Source: Pumilibacter muris (GTDB lineage: Bacteria > Bacillota > Clostridia > Christensenellales > Pumilibacteraceae). From it: a DNA stretch of 64,000 nucleotides. Made by a program: the position numbers and the translations under genes. The notes below the pieces were generated by a model, which was not told the origin of the DNA, searched no databases, and worked only from the letters and a program-made list of their open reading frames with translations. Every line of letters starts with the position of its first letter. Within the stretch, counting starts at the first letter, position 1. The DNA lies in assembly GCF_943193045.1 (NCBI RefSeq), contig NZ_CALPCN010000002.1:62001-126000 (forward strand), in the 5' to 3' direction. Positions 33,069 to 41,404 of this stretch are shown piece after piece.

Positions 33069-33203
33069 GTGGACGCAATAAAAAAAGCCTTGCAAGACTT
33101 GGCAAATGCGATTGATAACCAAACAGCGGTCGAAAGCGTAAAGGTTACTATCACATTGAAGAAGCCGAAGCCCGACAAGGCAACCACCACCGCCGACAAA
33201 TAA
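33069..33203 (+). CDS. Small hypothetical protein, 44 aa
   Basis: GTG at 33069 follows a near-perfect ribosome-binding site by 7 bases and a promoter by about 30. Peptide VDAIKKALQDLANAIDNQ then a Lys/Thr-rich tail. Unknown function; first gene of the operon. Confidence 0.65.
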   Translation: MDAIKKALQDLANAIDNQTAVESVKVTITLKKPKPDKATTTADK

Positions 33204-33219
33204 TCGGCAAAGGCAGAGC

Positions 33220-33235
33220 GGGCGGGAAACCGCCC
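33220..33235 (+). other. Hairpin GGGCGG-GAAA-CCGCCC
   Basis: A perfect 6-bp GC stem with a GAAA tetraloop lies 16 bases after the stop of the 44-residue gene. No T run follows. It could protect or attenuate the transcript. Confidence 0.5.
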
Positions 33236-33326
33236 CTCGTAAGTCCTATTGTAACACATTGGCGCAGGGTTTGTCAACCCGTATAAAAGCACATTGACGG
33301 CAAATAATTAAAAAAGGAGTCAAAAA

Positions 33327-33545
33327 ATGATACACACTATAATAGACGGTTATTTTACAAAAAATCAAGCCGAGAAAATCAAAGCAAAATTACAAGGTAA
33401 AACATATTTTAATTTTGACATTGAAATCGGCAATCAAGCGGGTAATTGCACTTTGGTTGTAAAGTCGAACAACACCGAATACACCCCCGACGAATTAAAA
33501 GCAATGTTTTACTTTTGTTGTTTAGGCGAATTGGCGGCGGCGTAA
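33327..33545 (+). CDS. Hypothetical protein, 72 aa
   Basis: ATG 33327 after AAGGAG. Begins IIDGYFTKNQAEKIKAKLQG and seems alpha/beta. No family recognised. Confidence 0.5.
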   Translation: MIHTIIDGYFTKNQAEKIKAKLQGKTYFNFDIEIGNQAGNCTLVVKSNNTEYTPDELKAMFYFCCLGELAAA

Positions 33546-33590
33546 AACCGCCCGCCCACCACTCAAATATAAACTACAAGGAGGCATATT

Positions 33591-33758
33591 ATGAAAATCG
33601 AAAAAAACGGCAAAATTTACACGGTGCGCGAAAATAAAGCGTCTTGGACGGTATCGCTTGCCGCCGACCGCGTTACCATATCGGCGAATGTATCAAAAGT
33701 CGATTGCCCCACTTTTGAAAGTTTGAAGGCGTTTGTTGCCGAAAATAGCATTTTTTAA
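33591..33758 (+). CDS. Small hypothetical protein, 55 aa
   Basis: ATG 33591 lies 8 bases after AAGGAGG. The peptide (KIEKNGKIYTVRENKASWTV ... FESLKAFVAENSIF) looks like a small beta-rich domain with a terminal helix. Unknown. Confidence 0.6.
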   Translation: MKIEKNGKIYTVRENKASWTVSLAADRVTISANVSKVDCPTFESLKAFVAENSIF

Positions 33759-33770
33759 GGGGGTGCGGAT

Positions 33771-33962
33771 ATGGCAAGAAGCGAAGCGCAAAAAGCCGCC
33801 GACAAGCGGTATAACGCAAAAATAAGCGGTAAATACGAGCGGTTTGTTGTAAACCTTTTGCCCGACGAGTATAACCGCGTTTGCGCCGCTATCGCGGCGG
33901 CGGGTATGGGTAAAACCGAGTTTTTACGTTGGGCGATTGAACAGTTAGAAAAAAAGCAATAA
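33771..33962 (+). CDS. Arc-like ribbon-helix-helix protein
   Basis: 63 residues. KYERFVVNLLPDEYNRVCAA then GMGKTEFLRWAIEQLEKK has the strand, two-helix pattern of Arc/MetJ regulators. Ends just before a terminator. It may regulate the recombinase gene downstream. Confidence 0.65.
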   Translation: MARSEAQKAADKRYNAKISGKYERFVVNLLPDEYNRVCAAIAAAGMGKTEFLRWAIEQLEKKQ

Positions 33963-33967
33963 AACGC

Positions 33968-33999
33968 AAGCGGGCGACACATCACGGTCGCCCGCTTTT
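33968..33999 (+). terminator. Intrinsic terminator before the recombinase gene
   Basis: AAGCGGGCGAC pairs perfectly with GTCGCCCGCTT, followed by TTA. It would reduce readthrough into the recombinase gene 18 bases on. Confidence 0.75.
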
Positions 34000-34016
34000 A
34001 CTTCACGGAGGAAAAT

Positions 34017-35036
34017 ATGAAAGGTATCAAATTTTCGGCGCGGGAAAAACAAAAAGCCCTCGAATTATGGGACAAATGCGGCGACTACTTTTACGCCGCG
34101 AAAAAATCAAAATGTACGGTGCAAAGCCTTTACCGTTGGCGGCGGCAATACGACGGTACGCTTGCAAGCCTTGATAACAAGTCAAGCCGCCCGCACACCC
34201 CGCACCCGAACGCACACACGGAAGCGGAAGCGGCAAACATTGCCGCCGTTTTTGCTGAACGCCCCGACATCAGTTACGCGGAAGCGTTGGGCGTACTGCG
34301 CACGCAATACGGTTACTCGCGCACATACGGCGGTTTTTATCGGTATTTAATGAAGCATAAACTCCGCCCCGCCCGCGAATACGACGGCTATATCCCGCAA
34401 CCGTATGACACGCCGACAATGCTCGGCGTAAAATGGCAAATGGACGTAAAATACGTCCCGCGCGAATGTTACAAAGGAGTCGTCCCCTGCGACGAAAAAC
34501 GCACGCGCTTTTTTCAATACACAATGATTGACGAAGCAACGCGCGAGCGTTTTATTTATCCATATACGGAACAAACGGCAACAGCGACAAAAAACTTTAT
34601 ACAACGCGCAATCGTTTATTTTGGATATATTCCCGATTGTATTCAAACGGACAACGGCGGCGAATTTACAAACCCACGCGGGGCGGGTTGCAAAAAGGTA
34701 CATATCGCCGACGAAATAATGAACAAATTAAAAATCAAACATCAACTTATACGGGCATACACGCCCCGCCATAACGGAAAAGTCGAACGGTCGCACCGCA
34801 CCGACAGCGAGAATTTTTACCGCTTTTTGAAATTCAGTACATACGGGGAATTATGCGAAAAAATGCGCGATTGGTGCAACCGTTACAATAATTGTCCCCA
34901 CTCCGCGCTCCGCGATAAAGACGGGCGGCGGGTTTGGCAAACACCGCTCGAAAAACGCGCCGAATTATTGGACGAATTGAAAAACGCGGCGGCGGGCGTT
35001 TATCACGTTCGATTATTAAAGCCGAAAGCGGCATAA
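34017..35036 (+). CDS. DDE recombinase (IS481/IS3-like rve fold)
   Basis: 339 residues. An N-terminal helix-turn-helix (CTVQSLYRWRRQYDGTLASL) precedes the DDE core: WQMDVKYV (Asp near 143), IQTDNGGEFT (Asp near 204) and HNGKVERSHRTDSENF (Glu near 243). It sits where an integrase gene would be, beside the right attachment repeat, and its base usage looks like the phage genes. Either it is the phage's own integrase or an insertion sequence that landed here. No flanking inverted repeats of an IS were found. Confidence 0.88.
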   Translation: MKGIKFSAREKQKALELWDKCGDYFYAAKKSKCTVQSLYRWRRQYDGTLASLDNKSSRPHTPHPNAHTEAEAANIAAVFAERPDISYAEALGVLRTQYGYSRTYGGFYRYLMKHKLRPAREYDGYIPQPYDTPTMLGVKWQMDVKYVPRECYKGVVPCDEKRTRFFQYTMIDEATRERFIYPYTEQTATATKNFIQRAIVYFGYIPDCIQTDNGGEFTNPRGAGCKKVHIADEIMNKLKIKHQLIRAYTPRHNGKVERSHRTDSENFYRFLKFSTYGELCEKMRDWCNRYNNCPHSALRDKDGRRVWQTPLEKRAELLDELKNAAAGVYHVRLLKPKAA

Positions 35037-35176
35037 ACGCTTAACCGACCGCACAGACACGGCGACATCGGGCGAATACAACCGCACCCGAACGGGCGGC
35101 GGTGCTTTTCTATGTCCTTTTATCGGTTTTTCGCCCGCCTATACCCCGCCGCAAGGCTCGTCAAACCCCTTTTTAC

Positions 35177-35205
35177 TTGACTTTTTGCCCGTTTTCGGGT
35201 ATATT
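35177..35205 (+). promoter_or_regulatory. Outward-facing promoter at the prophage right end
   Basis: TTGACT, 17 bp, TATATT, pointing toward the right repeat 58 bp away. The rest of 35037-35341 is AT-rich and gene-free. In a circular genome this promoter would face the early operon at 1632; in the lysogen it faces the 3' end of a host gene. Confidence 0.6.
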
Positions 35206-35262
35206 TAAGAAAATTTATAAAAACTTCTAAAAACCTATTAAAAAAGGCTTGACAAAACAACA

Positions 35263-35278
35263 TTTTCAAAAATTTATT
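35263..35278. repeat. Right copy of 16-bp direct repeat (candidate attR)
   Basis: Identical to 1498-1513. Host genes resume 64 bp to the right. Inside both ends an inverted AATAGGTTT word occurs (1524 and, complemented, 35231-35239). Confidence 0.6.
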
Positions 35279-35341
35279 AAAAAAATTTATCTCGATAAAA
35301 AAATTCCCCCGCCGAAAGCAAGAGAATTTTTATAAAAACCC

Positions 35342-35542
35342 TTAGTGGCAACCGCCGCAACAAGAGCAGTTCCCGCCGCAACCGCCGCCCGATTTACCCG
35401 CGCAATTAGTGTAGCACTTGCCGCTGAGCTTTTGTTTCAGCTTTTCGCCGCACTCGGGGCAGTTCGGATATTTTCCGTCCGACTTTACGATTTCTTCGCT
35501 TTCGTAACCGCACTTGGGGCAAATAAATTCTATTAAAGCCAT
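35342..35542 (-). CDS. FmdB-like zinc-ribbon protein
   Basis: 66 residues. IEFICPKCGYESEEIV and YPNCPECGEKL form a zinc ribbon of the FmdB type. The C-terminus is a Gly/Cys-rich tail (NCSCCGGCH) that may bind further metal. It follows corA in the same direction with AAGGAG before its ATG, suggesting one transcript. Role unknown. Confidence 0.8.
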   Translation of the reverse strand: MALIEFICPKCGYESEEIVKSDGKYPNCPECGEKLKQKLSGKCYTNCAGKSGGGCGGNCSCCGGCH

Positions 35543-35605
35543 TTTCCAACTCCTTAAAAACCGCGCCCATATACCGCGCGCAAAACAAATATATTCTTTC
35601 GCCGG

Positions 35606-36544
35606 CTAAAACATTTTTTTCTTTATCATAATGATAAGAACGGGAACGGTTATAGCAACTATTATGCCAACCACAACCCAAAAGCCCCAAATATGCCCCT
35701 CGAAAGGAACGCCTACGTTCATTCCCCACAACGACGCCACAATGGTGGGAATTGTAAGAATTATGGTGAACGCCGCCAAAAATTTCATAACTATGTTTTG
35801 ATTGTTGCTTATAACGCTCGCAAAGGCGTCCATTGTACCCGACATTATGTCGCGGTAAATTGTCGCCATTTCTATGGCTTGCTTGTTCTCTATTATAACG
35901 TCTTCGAGAATTTCGTTGTCTTCCTCGTAGTGCTTAATGGTGTTCATAGCTTGTAAACGGTCTATAACCACCTGGTTGGAGTTAAGCGAAGTAGAAAAAT
36001 ATACAAGCGCCTTTTCAAGGTCGAGAAGCTGAATAAGCTCTTTGTTTTTCATAGAGCGGTGAAGCGTTTGTTGCACTCTCATGCTCGTTTTGTCTATTTG
36101 TTTCAAACAATGCAAAAACTTGGTTGCGTTGCGGTAGAGTATTTGATAAATAAACCGCGTGCGCTTGTTCACGTCGAAATTGCGCACTCTCCCCTTAATA
36201 AAATCGCCGAGCACAGGCGTATCGCGCAGGCAAACGGTAATAAAATACGAACCCGCCGTAATAATTCCCATAGGAAGAGTGGAATACACATACCAATCGG
36301 CGCTGTCGTCTATTATGGGAATGTCCACTATAATAAGAGTGTTTCCCTCGTCGGTCTCTATACGCGCGCGTTCTTCTTCGTCGAGCGCCGCTTTAAGCAT
36401 ATCTTCGCCCACTCCCGTAGCGCGCGCAACCTCTTCAAGCTCTTTATCGGACGGATTTTCAAGATTTATCCAAGCGCCCGCCTCAATCGCGTCAAGCGTT
36501 TTGAGTTCTCTGCTTTGCGCGGGCATCGAATACACGTTCAACAT
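35606..36544 (-). CDS. corA: CorA-family magnesium/metal transporter
   Basis: 312 residues from ATG 36544, 10 bases after GGAGG; an in-frame extension of 30 residues lacks a ribosome site. Large N-terminal cytoplasmic domain, long stalk helix, then two C-terminal TM helices. Between them is WGMNVGVPFEGHIWGF with the GMN selectivity motif. A pentameric Mg2+ (or Co2+/Ni2+) channel. A -10 TATAAT is visible upstream near 36754 on the minus strand; no M-box was recognised. Confidence 0.92.
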   Translation of the reverse strand: MLNVYSMPAQSRELKTLDAIEAGAWINLENPSDKELEEVARATGVGEDMLKAALDEEERARIETDEGNTLIIVDIPIIDDSADWYVYSTLPMGIITAGSYFITVCLRDTPVLGDFIKGRVRNFDVNKRTRFIYQILYRNATKFLHCLKQIDKTSMRVQQTLHRSMKNKELIQLLDLEKALVYFSTSLNSNQVVIDRLQAMNTIKHYEEDNEILEDVIIENKQAIEMATIYRDIMSGTMDAFASVISNNQNIVMKFLAAFTIILTIPTIVASLWGMNVGVPFEGHIWGFWVVVGIIVAITVPVLIIMIKKKMF

Positions 36545-36815
36545 AATTTTAATACCTCCCGTCATGTAAAAAATAAGCGACCCGAACCGCATAAAAAGTC
36601 CGCGCCGCCAAACGAAAGGCATACTGAAAATCAAGCCGCCGAAATAGGAGGCGCGGATAAATTACGGTATCGTCGACTCGGATAGTCGTCCATTATAATG
36701 ACTTTTGCCTCCTTTTCTTTTTGCCCGAATATCTTTCAAGCTACTACATTATATCACACGAGTTAATAAAATGCACCTACTTTTAGCACCTATTTTCTAT
36801 TTTTTTTGAGCGAAA

Positions 36816-37712
36816 CTACTTGGTTGCCGTTAAATTTTTAAAGCGTTTTGCATAAACGGCGGCAAACTGCCCCGCTATTGCTCCGTCCGACACCGCTGTG
36901 GCTATCTGCCTGAGCGATTTTTTCACCGAATCGCCCGCCGCAAAAATTCCGTTTTTGTTCGTTTGCATTTTCTCGTCGCAAATAATATAGCCGTTCCCGT
37001 CGGTGGCAACAAGCCCTTTTATAAGTTCGGACGCGGGAGTATAGCCGAGCGCCACGAACAAACCGTTAAGCTCTAATGTGCGCTCGCCGTTTGGCAAAGC
37101 GAGTTTCACGCCCGTAAGAGGATTCCCCTCCAAAGCTTGTATGCGAGCGTTCTCTATATTTTCCACGCCGTCGGCAACGGCGAGTTTGCCGGAATGAATT
37201 CTATACACTTTTTTCGCAATGGGCGCAAGGTATTCCGCCGACGCAGCCGCATGACTTCCGCCGCCGACTACCGCCACAGTTTTGCCTCTGAAAAAATTGC
37301 CGTCGCAAGTGGCGCAATAACTGAGTCCTGCGCCGAGCAACTCTTTTTCGCCGCCAAGCCCGAGCTTTCTCGGCTCGCTTCCCGTAGCCAAAACAAGCGC
37401 GGGGGCGCGCAAAACTTCGCCCGTAGAGAGCGCAACTCTTTTAATTTCCCCGTCCTCGATTTTTTCGGCGCGGGCATACTTTATTTCGGCGCCGCAAAAA
37501 ACCGCCTGAGCCTCCATTCGCTGCGAAAGTTCAAAACCCGATATGCTCTCGAAACCCGGATAGTTTTCTATTACGGGAGTGGCAGCCGCCACTCCCCCTA
37601 CCGCAAGACTTTCGAGCACAACGGTGCGCACGCCGCTTCTCGCCGAGTAAATCGCAGCGGCAAGTCCTGCGGGACCTCCGCCCGCTATAATAACGTCGTA
37701 ATCGTTTTCCAT
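36816..37712 (-). CDS. trxB: Thioredoxin reductase-like flavoprotein
   Basis: 298 residues. FAD-binding VIIAGGGPAGLAAAIYSARS at the start, redox centre YCATCDGNFF (about residue 130), NAD(P)H-binding VAVVGGGSHAAASAEYL and the closing GIFAAGDSV. It is shaped like TrxB but the NADPH loop GGGSHAAASA departs from the usual GGGxSA(A/V)E, so the electron donor may differ. ATG 37712 is preferred; GTG codons at 37718 and 37730 are possible starts because GAGG lies further upstream. Confidence 0.85.
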   Translation of the reverse strand: MENDYDVIIAGGGPAGLAAAIYSARSGVRTVVLESLAVGGVAAATPVIENYPGFESISGFELSQRMEAQAVFCGAEIKYARAEKIEDGEIKRVALSTGEVLRAPALVLATGSEPRKLGLGGEKELLGAGLSYCATCDGNFFRGKTVAVVGGGSHAAASAEYLAPIAKKVYRIHSGKLAVADGVENIENARIQALEGNPLTGVKLALPNGERTLELNGLFVALGYTPASELIKGLVATDGNGYIICDEKMQTNKNGIFAAGDSVKKSLRQIATAVSDGAIAGQFAAVYAKRFKNLTATK

Positions 37713-37765
37713 ATTCACAGTATACCGCACCTCGAAAAAAATTACAACAAAATCGACGCCGAAAA

Positions 37766-39922
37766 CTATTTCACCGAAGCCGAATCGTCGTAAAGCCGAA
37801 TAAGTTCCAACAATTCTTCCATTGTGAACAGTCCTTTTTCTACGGCGGGCTTATAATATTTAAACGGAAACGCCGCAAAAACTTCTTCCGAAACGTATTC
37901 TTTAAAATCGTCGTAAGTATATAAACCGTACCTCTCTATGTCGGCTCGCATAGCTTCCTCGTCGTACTTCATGCCTTCGCCGTATTCGAAAAGGTTAGTC
38001 ATTCCCGCCGAAAGGGTAAGCATATCGTTCGCCACAAGATTTATATGCCATACCGACGCGGGATTATATATTTTTATTAGCTCGTTCGTTCTCTCCACCC
38101 GTTCGAGCGTTGCAACGCTTTTCTCGATTTTCCCGCTTTCGCAATTAACCGAAACAAATCGGTGCCCTATAAATTCTTCGGCGTTGTTGCCGTCTATGTA
38201 AACGTACTTGTTTAAATCCAAATCGAACAATCCGTGTTCGTCAACTATTCTCAGCACGTTGCCGTCCGAAAAACGCAAACTTATAACGTCGTAACATTCG
38301 GCGGGTTGCAAAGCGTGCACGTTCACAAGAAGCGGAACGTATTCGAATTTGCCCGTTTCGTGATTGAAAGCCAAAAGTTCGTCGCCCGCTTTCAAATCTT
38401 CGACAGGCTTTTTAACGCCGCCTTTAACCGTTATAAGAGTTCCTTCGGCAAAGCAACCGGGAGCGTCCTCGCTCGAAGCGTACACAGAGGTATGCCCCTC
38501 CATAGTAAACGTGTACGGGCTTTTAACGCTTTTATTGTTTACCGTGAATTTGGTTGTATAGCTGTACTTAAACGAAACGGTTACGGTGACTTCCGCGCCG
38601 AGCGGCACTTTTGTTTCCTTGCTTTTTACTTCGACGTTGGCGCCGTTATATGTATATCTTATCGTAATTGTTGCGGCGCTGTATGTGCGCGAAATAAAAC
38701 CGTATGAAAATTCGTTGAAAACGGCATGAGCCTCTTCTTTTCCCTGCAAGTCGTATTCGGCGCCGGGCAAGTAAAATTCTTCGCCTATTTCCCAGCCTTT
38801 TAAAGAATATTCGGTTATATACGAGCCGCCGTCTTTGTTGCTCTTATCGCATTTTTCGGGCAAAATTATATGCTTGCCTTTTTCAACATATTCGTAAGTT
38901 TTGTAGTCGCCGCCGAAAAACGTCATTTTGTTTTTCCGTTGGTTGAGCGCATACGGCACAAGATTGATTGACGCGATTCCCACGCAAACCGCAAACACAA
39001 TAACCGCCCATGCGTTATAACGTTTTTGATATGCGATTTTTTTTCTCGACACAAAGTATTCGTTAGAGAACATTCTCGATATTAGCACAAGCGTAATTAT
39101 TAGCGACAGTATGCAAAACAGCACGAACAAAAACACCGCGACTCCCCACGATAAACTCGTGGTTCTGGGAATTTTAACGCGATATTCGTTATCCTTGTTA
39201 AATAAGTCTATTCCCACGCCTACGCAAAGCGCGAGAGGCATTAAAAACACAAGCGTTTTAAGAAACTGCCTGAAATGCCATCTCTTTTTAACTTTATTGT
39301 CTTTTTTAAGTTCGGCTATTCTTAGAGCTTCTTCCCTTTGCCTGCGCGCTCTGCTCTCTTCGGCGTTCTTTTTGCGTCTTTCTGCGTCGCGCGCTCTTCG
39401 CTCCGCAGCCGCTTTTTCGCGCGCGCGTCTTTCTTCTTCGGCGCGCCTGCGCTCTTCCTCTTCGGCTATGCGTCTTGCTTCGGCTTCCGCCAAAATACGC
39501 GCCGCTTCTTCGCGCGCGCCGCGCTCTTCCGCCTCTTTCGCCTCACGCTCTGTCTCCGTCTTTGTTTTGCGCTCGTAAGCCTGACGAGACGCCATAAGCG
39601 TTATGCTTACGGCGTCGAAATAATCGAGGAAGCCCTCGCCGTCGAAATTCTTTTTGCGCCAAGACGCCTTGCGCGACAGTTCGAGGCAAAGTTCGATATC
39701 GTCGTTCGAAACTTTTCCGTCTTGCGACATTGCGGGTTTCGGCAATTCGCGTTTCTTTTGCGAGAGTTCCGAAAAATTGCGTTTGCTCTTACTTAGCATC
39801 GCGTCGGTTGCCGCAGCGGTTGCTATAAGTTGCTCGGCGGAACATTCCGTTTCTTTTTTTACAAACGCGGATATTCGCCGCCACTCGGCGGCGATTGCCG
39901 CGATTTCGTCTGTTGCGGACAT
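37766..39922 (-). CDS. Membrane protein with coiled coil and C-terminal Hint domain
   Basis: 718 residues from ATG 39922, behind AAGGAG. An N-terminal helical part and a Glu/Arg/Ala coiled coil (about 125-215) are followed by three TM helices (about 220-330). A beta-rich region contains ITIRYTYNGANVEVK. CFAEGTLITVKGGVKKPVED (near 495) opens a Hint domain, with a conserved VDEHGLF and WHINLVANDMLTLSAG near its end. Hint domains cleave or splice their own chain. Its promoter holds a G9 tract in the spacer. The coiled coil should be cytoplasmic; function unknown. Confidence 0.82.
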   Translation of the reverse strand: MSATDEIAAIAAEWRRISAFVKKETECSAEQLIATAAATDAMLSKSKRNFSELSQKKRELPKPAMSQDGKVSNDDIELCLELSRKASWRKKNFDGEGFLDYFDAVSITLMASRQAYERKTKTETEREAKEAEERGAREEAARILAEAEARRIAEEEERRRAEEERRAREKAAAERRARDAERRKKNAEESRARRQREEALRIAELKKDNKVKKRWHFRQFLKTLVFLMPLALCVGVGIDLFNKDNEYRVKIPRTTSLSWGVAVFLFVLFCILSLIITLVLISRMFSNEYFVSRKKIAYQKRYNAWAVIVFAVCVGIASINLVPYALNQRKNKMTFFGGDYKTYEYVEKGKHIILPEKCDKSNKDGGSYITEYSLKGWEIGEEFYLPGAEYDLQGKEEAHAVFNEFSYGFISRTYSAATITIRYTYNGANVEVKSKETKVPLGAEVTVTVSFKYSYTTKFTVNNKSVKSPYTFTMEGHTSVYASSEDAPGCFAEGTLITVKGGVKKPVEDLKAGDELLAFNHETGKFEYVPLLVNVHALQPAECYDVISLRFSDGNVLRIVDEHGLFDLDLNKYVYIDGNNAEEFIGHRFVSVNCESGKIEKSVATLERVERTNELIKIYNPASVWHINLVANDMLTLSAGMTNLFEYGEGMKYDEEAMRADIERYGLYTYDDFKEYVSEEVFAAFPFKYYKPAVEKGLFTMEELLELIRLYDDSASVK

Positions 39923-39966
39923 ACACGCTTTTCTCCTTAACGATTCTATTATATTATTCAAGAACC

Positions 39967-39995
39967 ATTATAATACACCCCCCCCCGAGTGTCAA
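39967..39995 (-). promoter_or_regulatory. Consensus promoter with G9 tract in its spacer
   Basis: On the minus strand TTGACA (39995-39990), exactly 17 bp, TATAAT (39972-39967). Nine of the 17 spacer bases are a G run. Gain or loss of one G changes spacing from the optimum, the arrangement known for poly-G phase-variable promoters such as Neisseria porA. Confidence 0.85.
39978..39986. repeat. C9/G9 homopolymer tract
   Basis: Nine C on the plus strand, lying between the -35 and -10 elements of the Hint-protein gene. Confidence 0.85.
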
Positions 39996-40051
39996 GCGTG
40001 TGAAAGATTTTTGTCCGTTTTTGTCGTTTCGGTTGCGTATCAACCGACGTT

Positions 40052-41383
40052 CTACATTACGAGACTTCCTTGCTCGCTGTCTACCGTGCGCATAATCTTC
40101 ACCGTTTCGCCGTCGGCGGCGTCGAGGTATATAAAGTAGTCAAGTCCTTTATATTCGCATGCCGCTTCGTAGCAAAGCCGTTGTTCGCCGTTTTCAAGCG
40201 GAATAAGAGCTCCGCGCACCGAATTGAGTTTTAACCGCGAGTCTATAAGAGTGGGAACGGCGGCTCTGTTCATTTTAAGTTCGGTAGGGCGCTGCGTGTG
40301 GTTAAGGCAGTAATTTTTCGCCTCCAAACCGAGCACTTCTCCGTTATCGAGCGCCACCTTAACTTTAACGAGGTCGGTGTAAAAAACAACGTCGTTTTCA
40401 ATGGGCGCAAGATTAACATACGCCACGCCGCCGCTAACAAGATACCACACGGGTTCAACGTCGTAGCCAACGCGAGCCGCGAAATCTTTAGCGCAAGCCT
40501 TAGCGCTTGTTTCCCCGAGCATTACGGCGCCGAGCGGACGCGACACGGTGAGGTTCACTATTTTGCCGCCGTGTTCGCTTACGCTGAAATACGCTTCTCC
40601 GCGTTCACCCGAAACCGTGAGTTCATATAGCGGCTCATCGCCCGATTTGCCCGCGCTCGTAACCGATTTCGCTTTAAATTCGGGAAGCGCCGCCATTGCG
40701 ATTTCTTTCGCCTCTTTAAGCGAAATTGATTCCGCTCCGTCGAAATGGCAATAGTGCTCTTTCGCTCTTCCGTCGGAGAAAGGTCCGTCGTAAATAAGCT
40801 CGGGATATTCTATTGAATTGTGCGAAACTTTATTATCGGAACTGCGGAAAACAAAAGGCTTTTTCGAAGTTATCTTTCGAATGTCGAGCTTGTTTTGCGA
40901 CGCGAGAGCCACAGAATCGCCTATTTGCGCGTTAAGTCGGCGCGCGGTTACATACATGCTTTCCACCGTGTCGGCGTAATTATTGCCCGACTTTCCCGCG
41001 ATTAGCGCCTGTTGGTACGAAACCGCGAAATCCGCCACTTTATTTAAAAAGCTCGCGGCGCTTTCGCTGTCGTGCCAATCAACGGGCAATGACGACAGCG
41101 CTTTTTCAGCCGCCAAAGCCTCGCTGTAAACGTCGGTAAGCAAAACGGTGGCGAACCGTCCTTCGGGCGCAATCATGAGTTTTGAGAGGTTCACCTCTAT
41201 GTTGTTCAAATTGTCGCCGAGTTCGTAAAGATTTTGTTCGTAGGTGCTCTCAAGCGCCTGTTGAGTTCTGCCGTTGTGCGCGAGCGAAAACACAAGCGAA
41301 ACCGCAAGACACACCGAAAACAACATGAGCGAAACCGAAGTTATGAGCCAACCCTTAGAATGTTTTTCTTTTCTGTGTTCCAT
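40052..41383 (-). CDS. ypeB: Germination protein YpeB
   Basis: 443 residues. A single N-terminal TM helix (SVSLMLFSVCLAVSLVFSLA), a helical region and C-terminal PepSY-like repeats (AKEIAMAALPEFKAKSVTSA) match YpeB. It is encoded just after sleB in the same direction, the classic pair. YpeB keeps SleB stable in the spore until germination. Confidence 0.92.
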   Translation of the reverse strand: MEHRKEKHSKGWLITSVSLMLFSVCLAVSLVFSLAHNGRTQQALESTYEQNLYELGDNLNNIEVNLSKLMIAPEGRFATVLLTDVYSEALAAEKALSSLPVDWHDSESAASFLNKVADFAVSYQQALIAGKSGNNYADTVESMYVTARRLNAQIGDSVALASQNKLDIRKITSKKPFVFRSSDNKVSHNSIEYPELIYDGPFSDGRAKEHYCHFDGAESISLKEAKEIAMAALPEFKAKSVTSAGKSGDEPLYELTVSGERGEAYFSVSEHGGKIVNLTVSRPLGAVMLGETSAKACAKDFAARVGYDVEPVWYLVSGGVAYVNLAPIENDVVFYTDLVKVKVALDNGEVLGLEAKNYCLNHTQRPTELKMNRAAVPTLIDSRLKLNSVRGALIPLENGEQRLCYEAACEYKGLDYFIYLDAADGETVKIMRTVDSEQGSLVM

Positions 41384-41404
41384 AATTTATCGTTTAAGCC
41401 TCCT

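Larger units (their letters stand above)
1498..35278 (+). mobile_element. Prophage: HK97-fold siphovirus with a diversity-generating retroelement
   Basis: A continuous block of phage genes lies between two copies of a 16-bp direct repeat (1498-1513 and 35263-35278), which mark likely attL and attR. Head genes (terminase, portal, S14/U35-type protease, capsid), connectors, tail tube, frameshifted chaperone, tape measure, Dit, tail protein, fibre, receptor-binding target, DGR reverse transcriptase, holin-like genes, repressor and recombinase are all present. Genes read rightward except the repressor pair at 31605-32674. Reading frames are open throughout apart from one methylase interrupted at a G tract, so the element looks functional. 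The edges are inferred, not proven. Confidence 0.9.

Noticed and set aside
34017-35036. Simple insertion sequence inside the prophage
   Set aside because: Not excluded, but no terminal inverted repeats or target duplication were seen tightly flanking the gene and it fits into the right-end operon, so it is listed as a phage gene.
35037-35120. Terminator after the recombinase gene
   Set aside because: The CCCG/CGGG and ACCGC/GCGGT arms are interrupted by unpaired bases and the T run is short, so support is too weak.
36545-36815. Mg2+-sensing M-box riboswitch before corA
   Set aside because: The gap holds a -10 box but I could not find the conserved M-box helices; not supported by eye.
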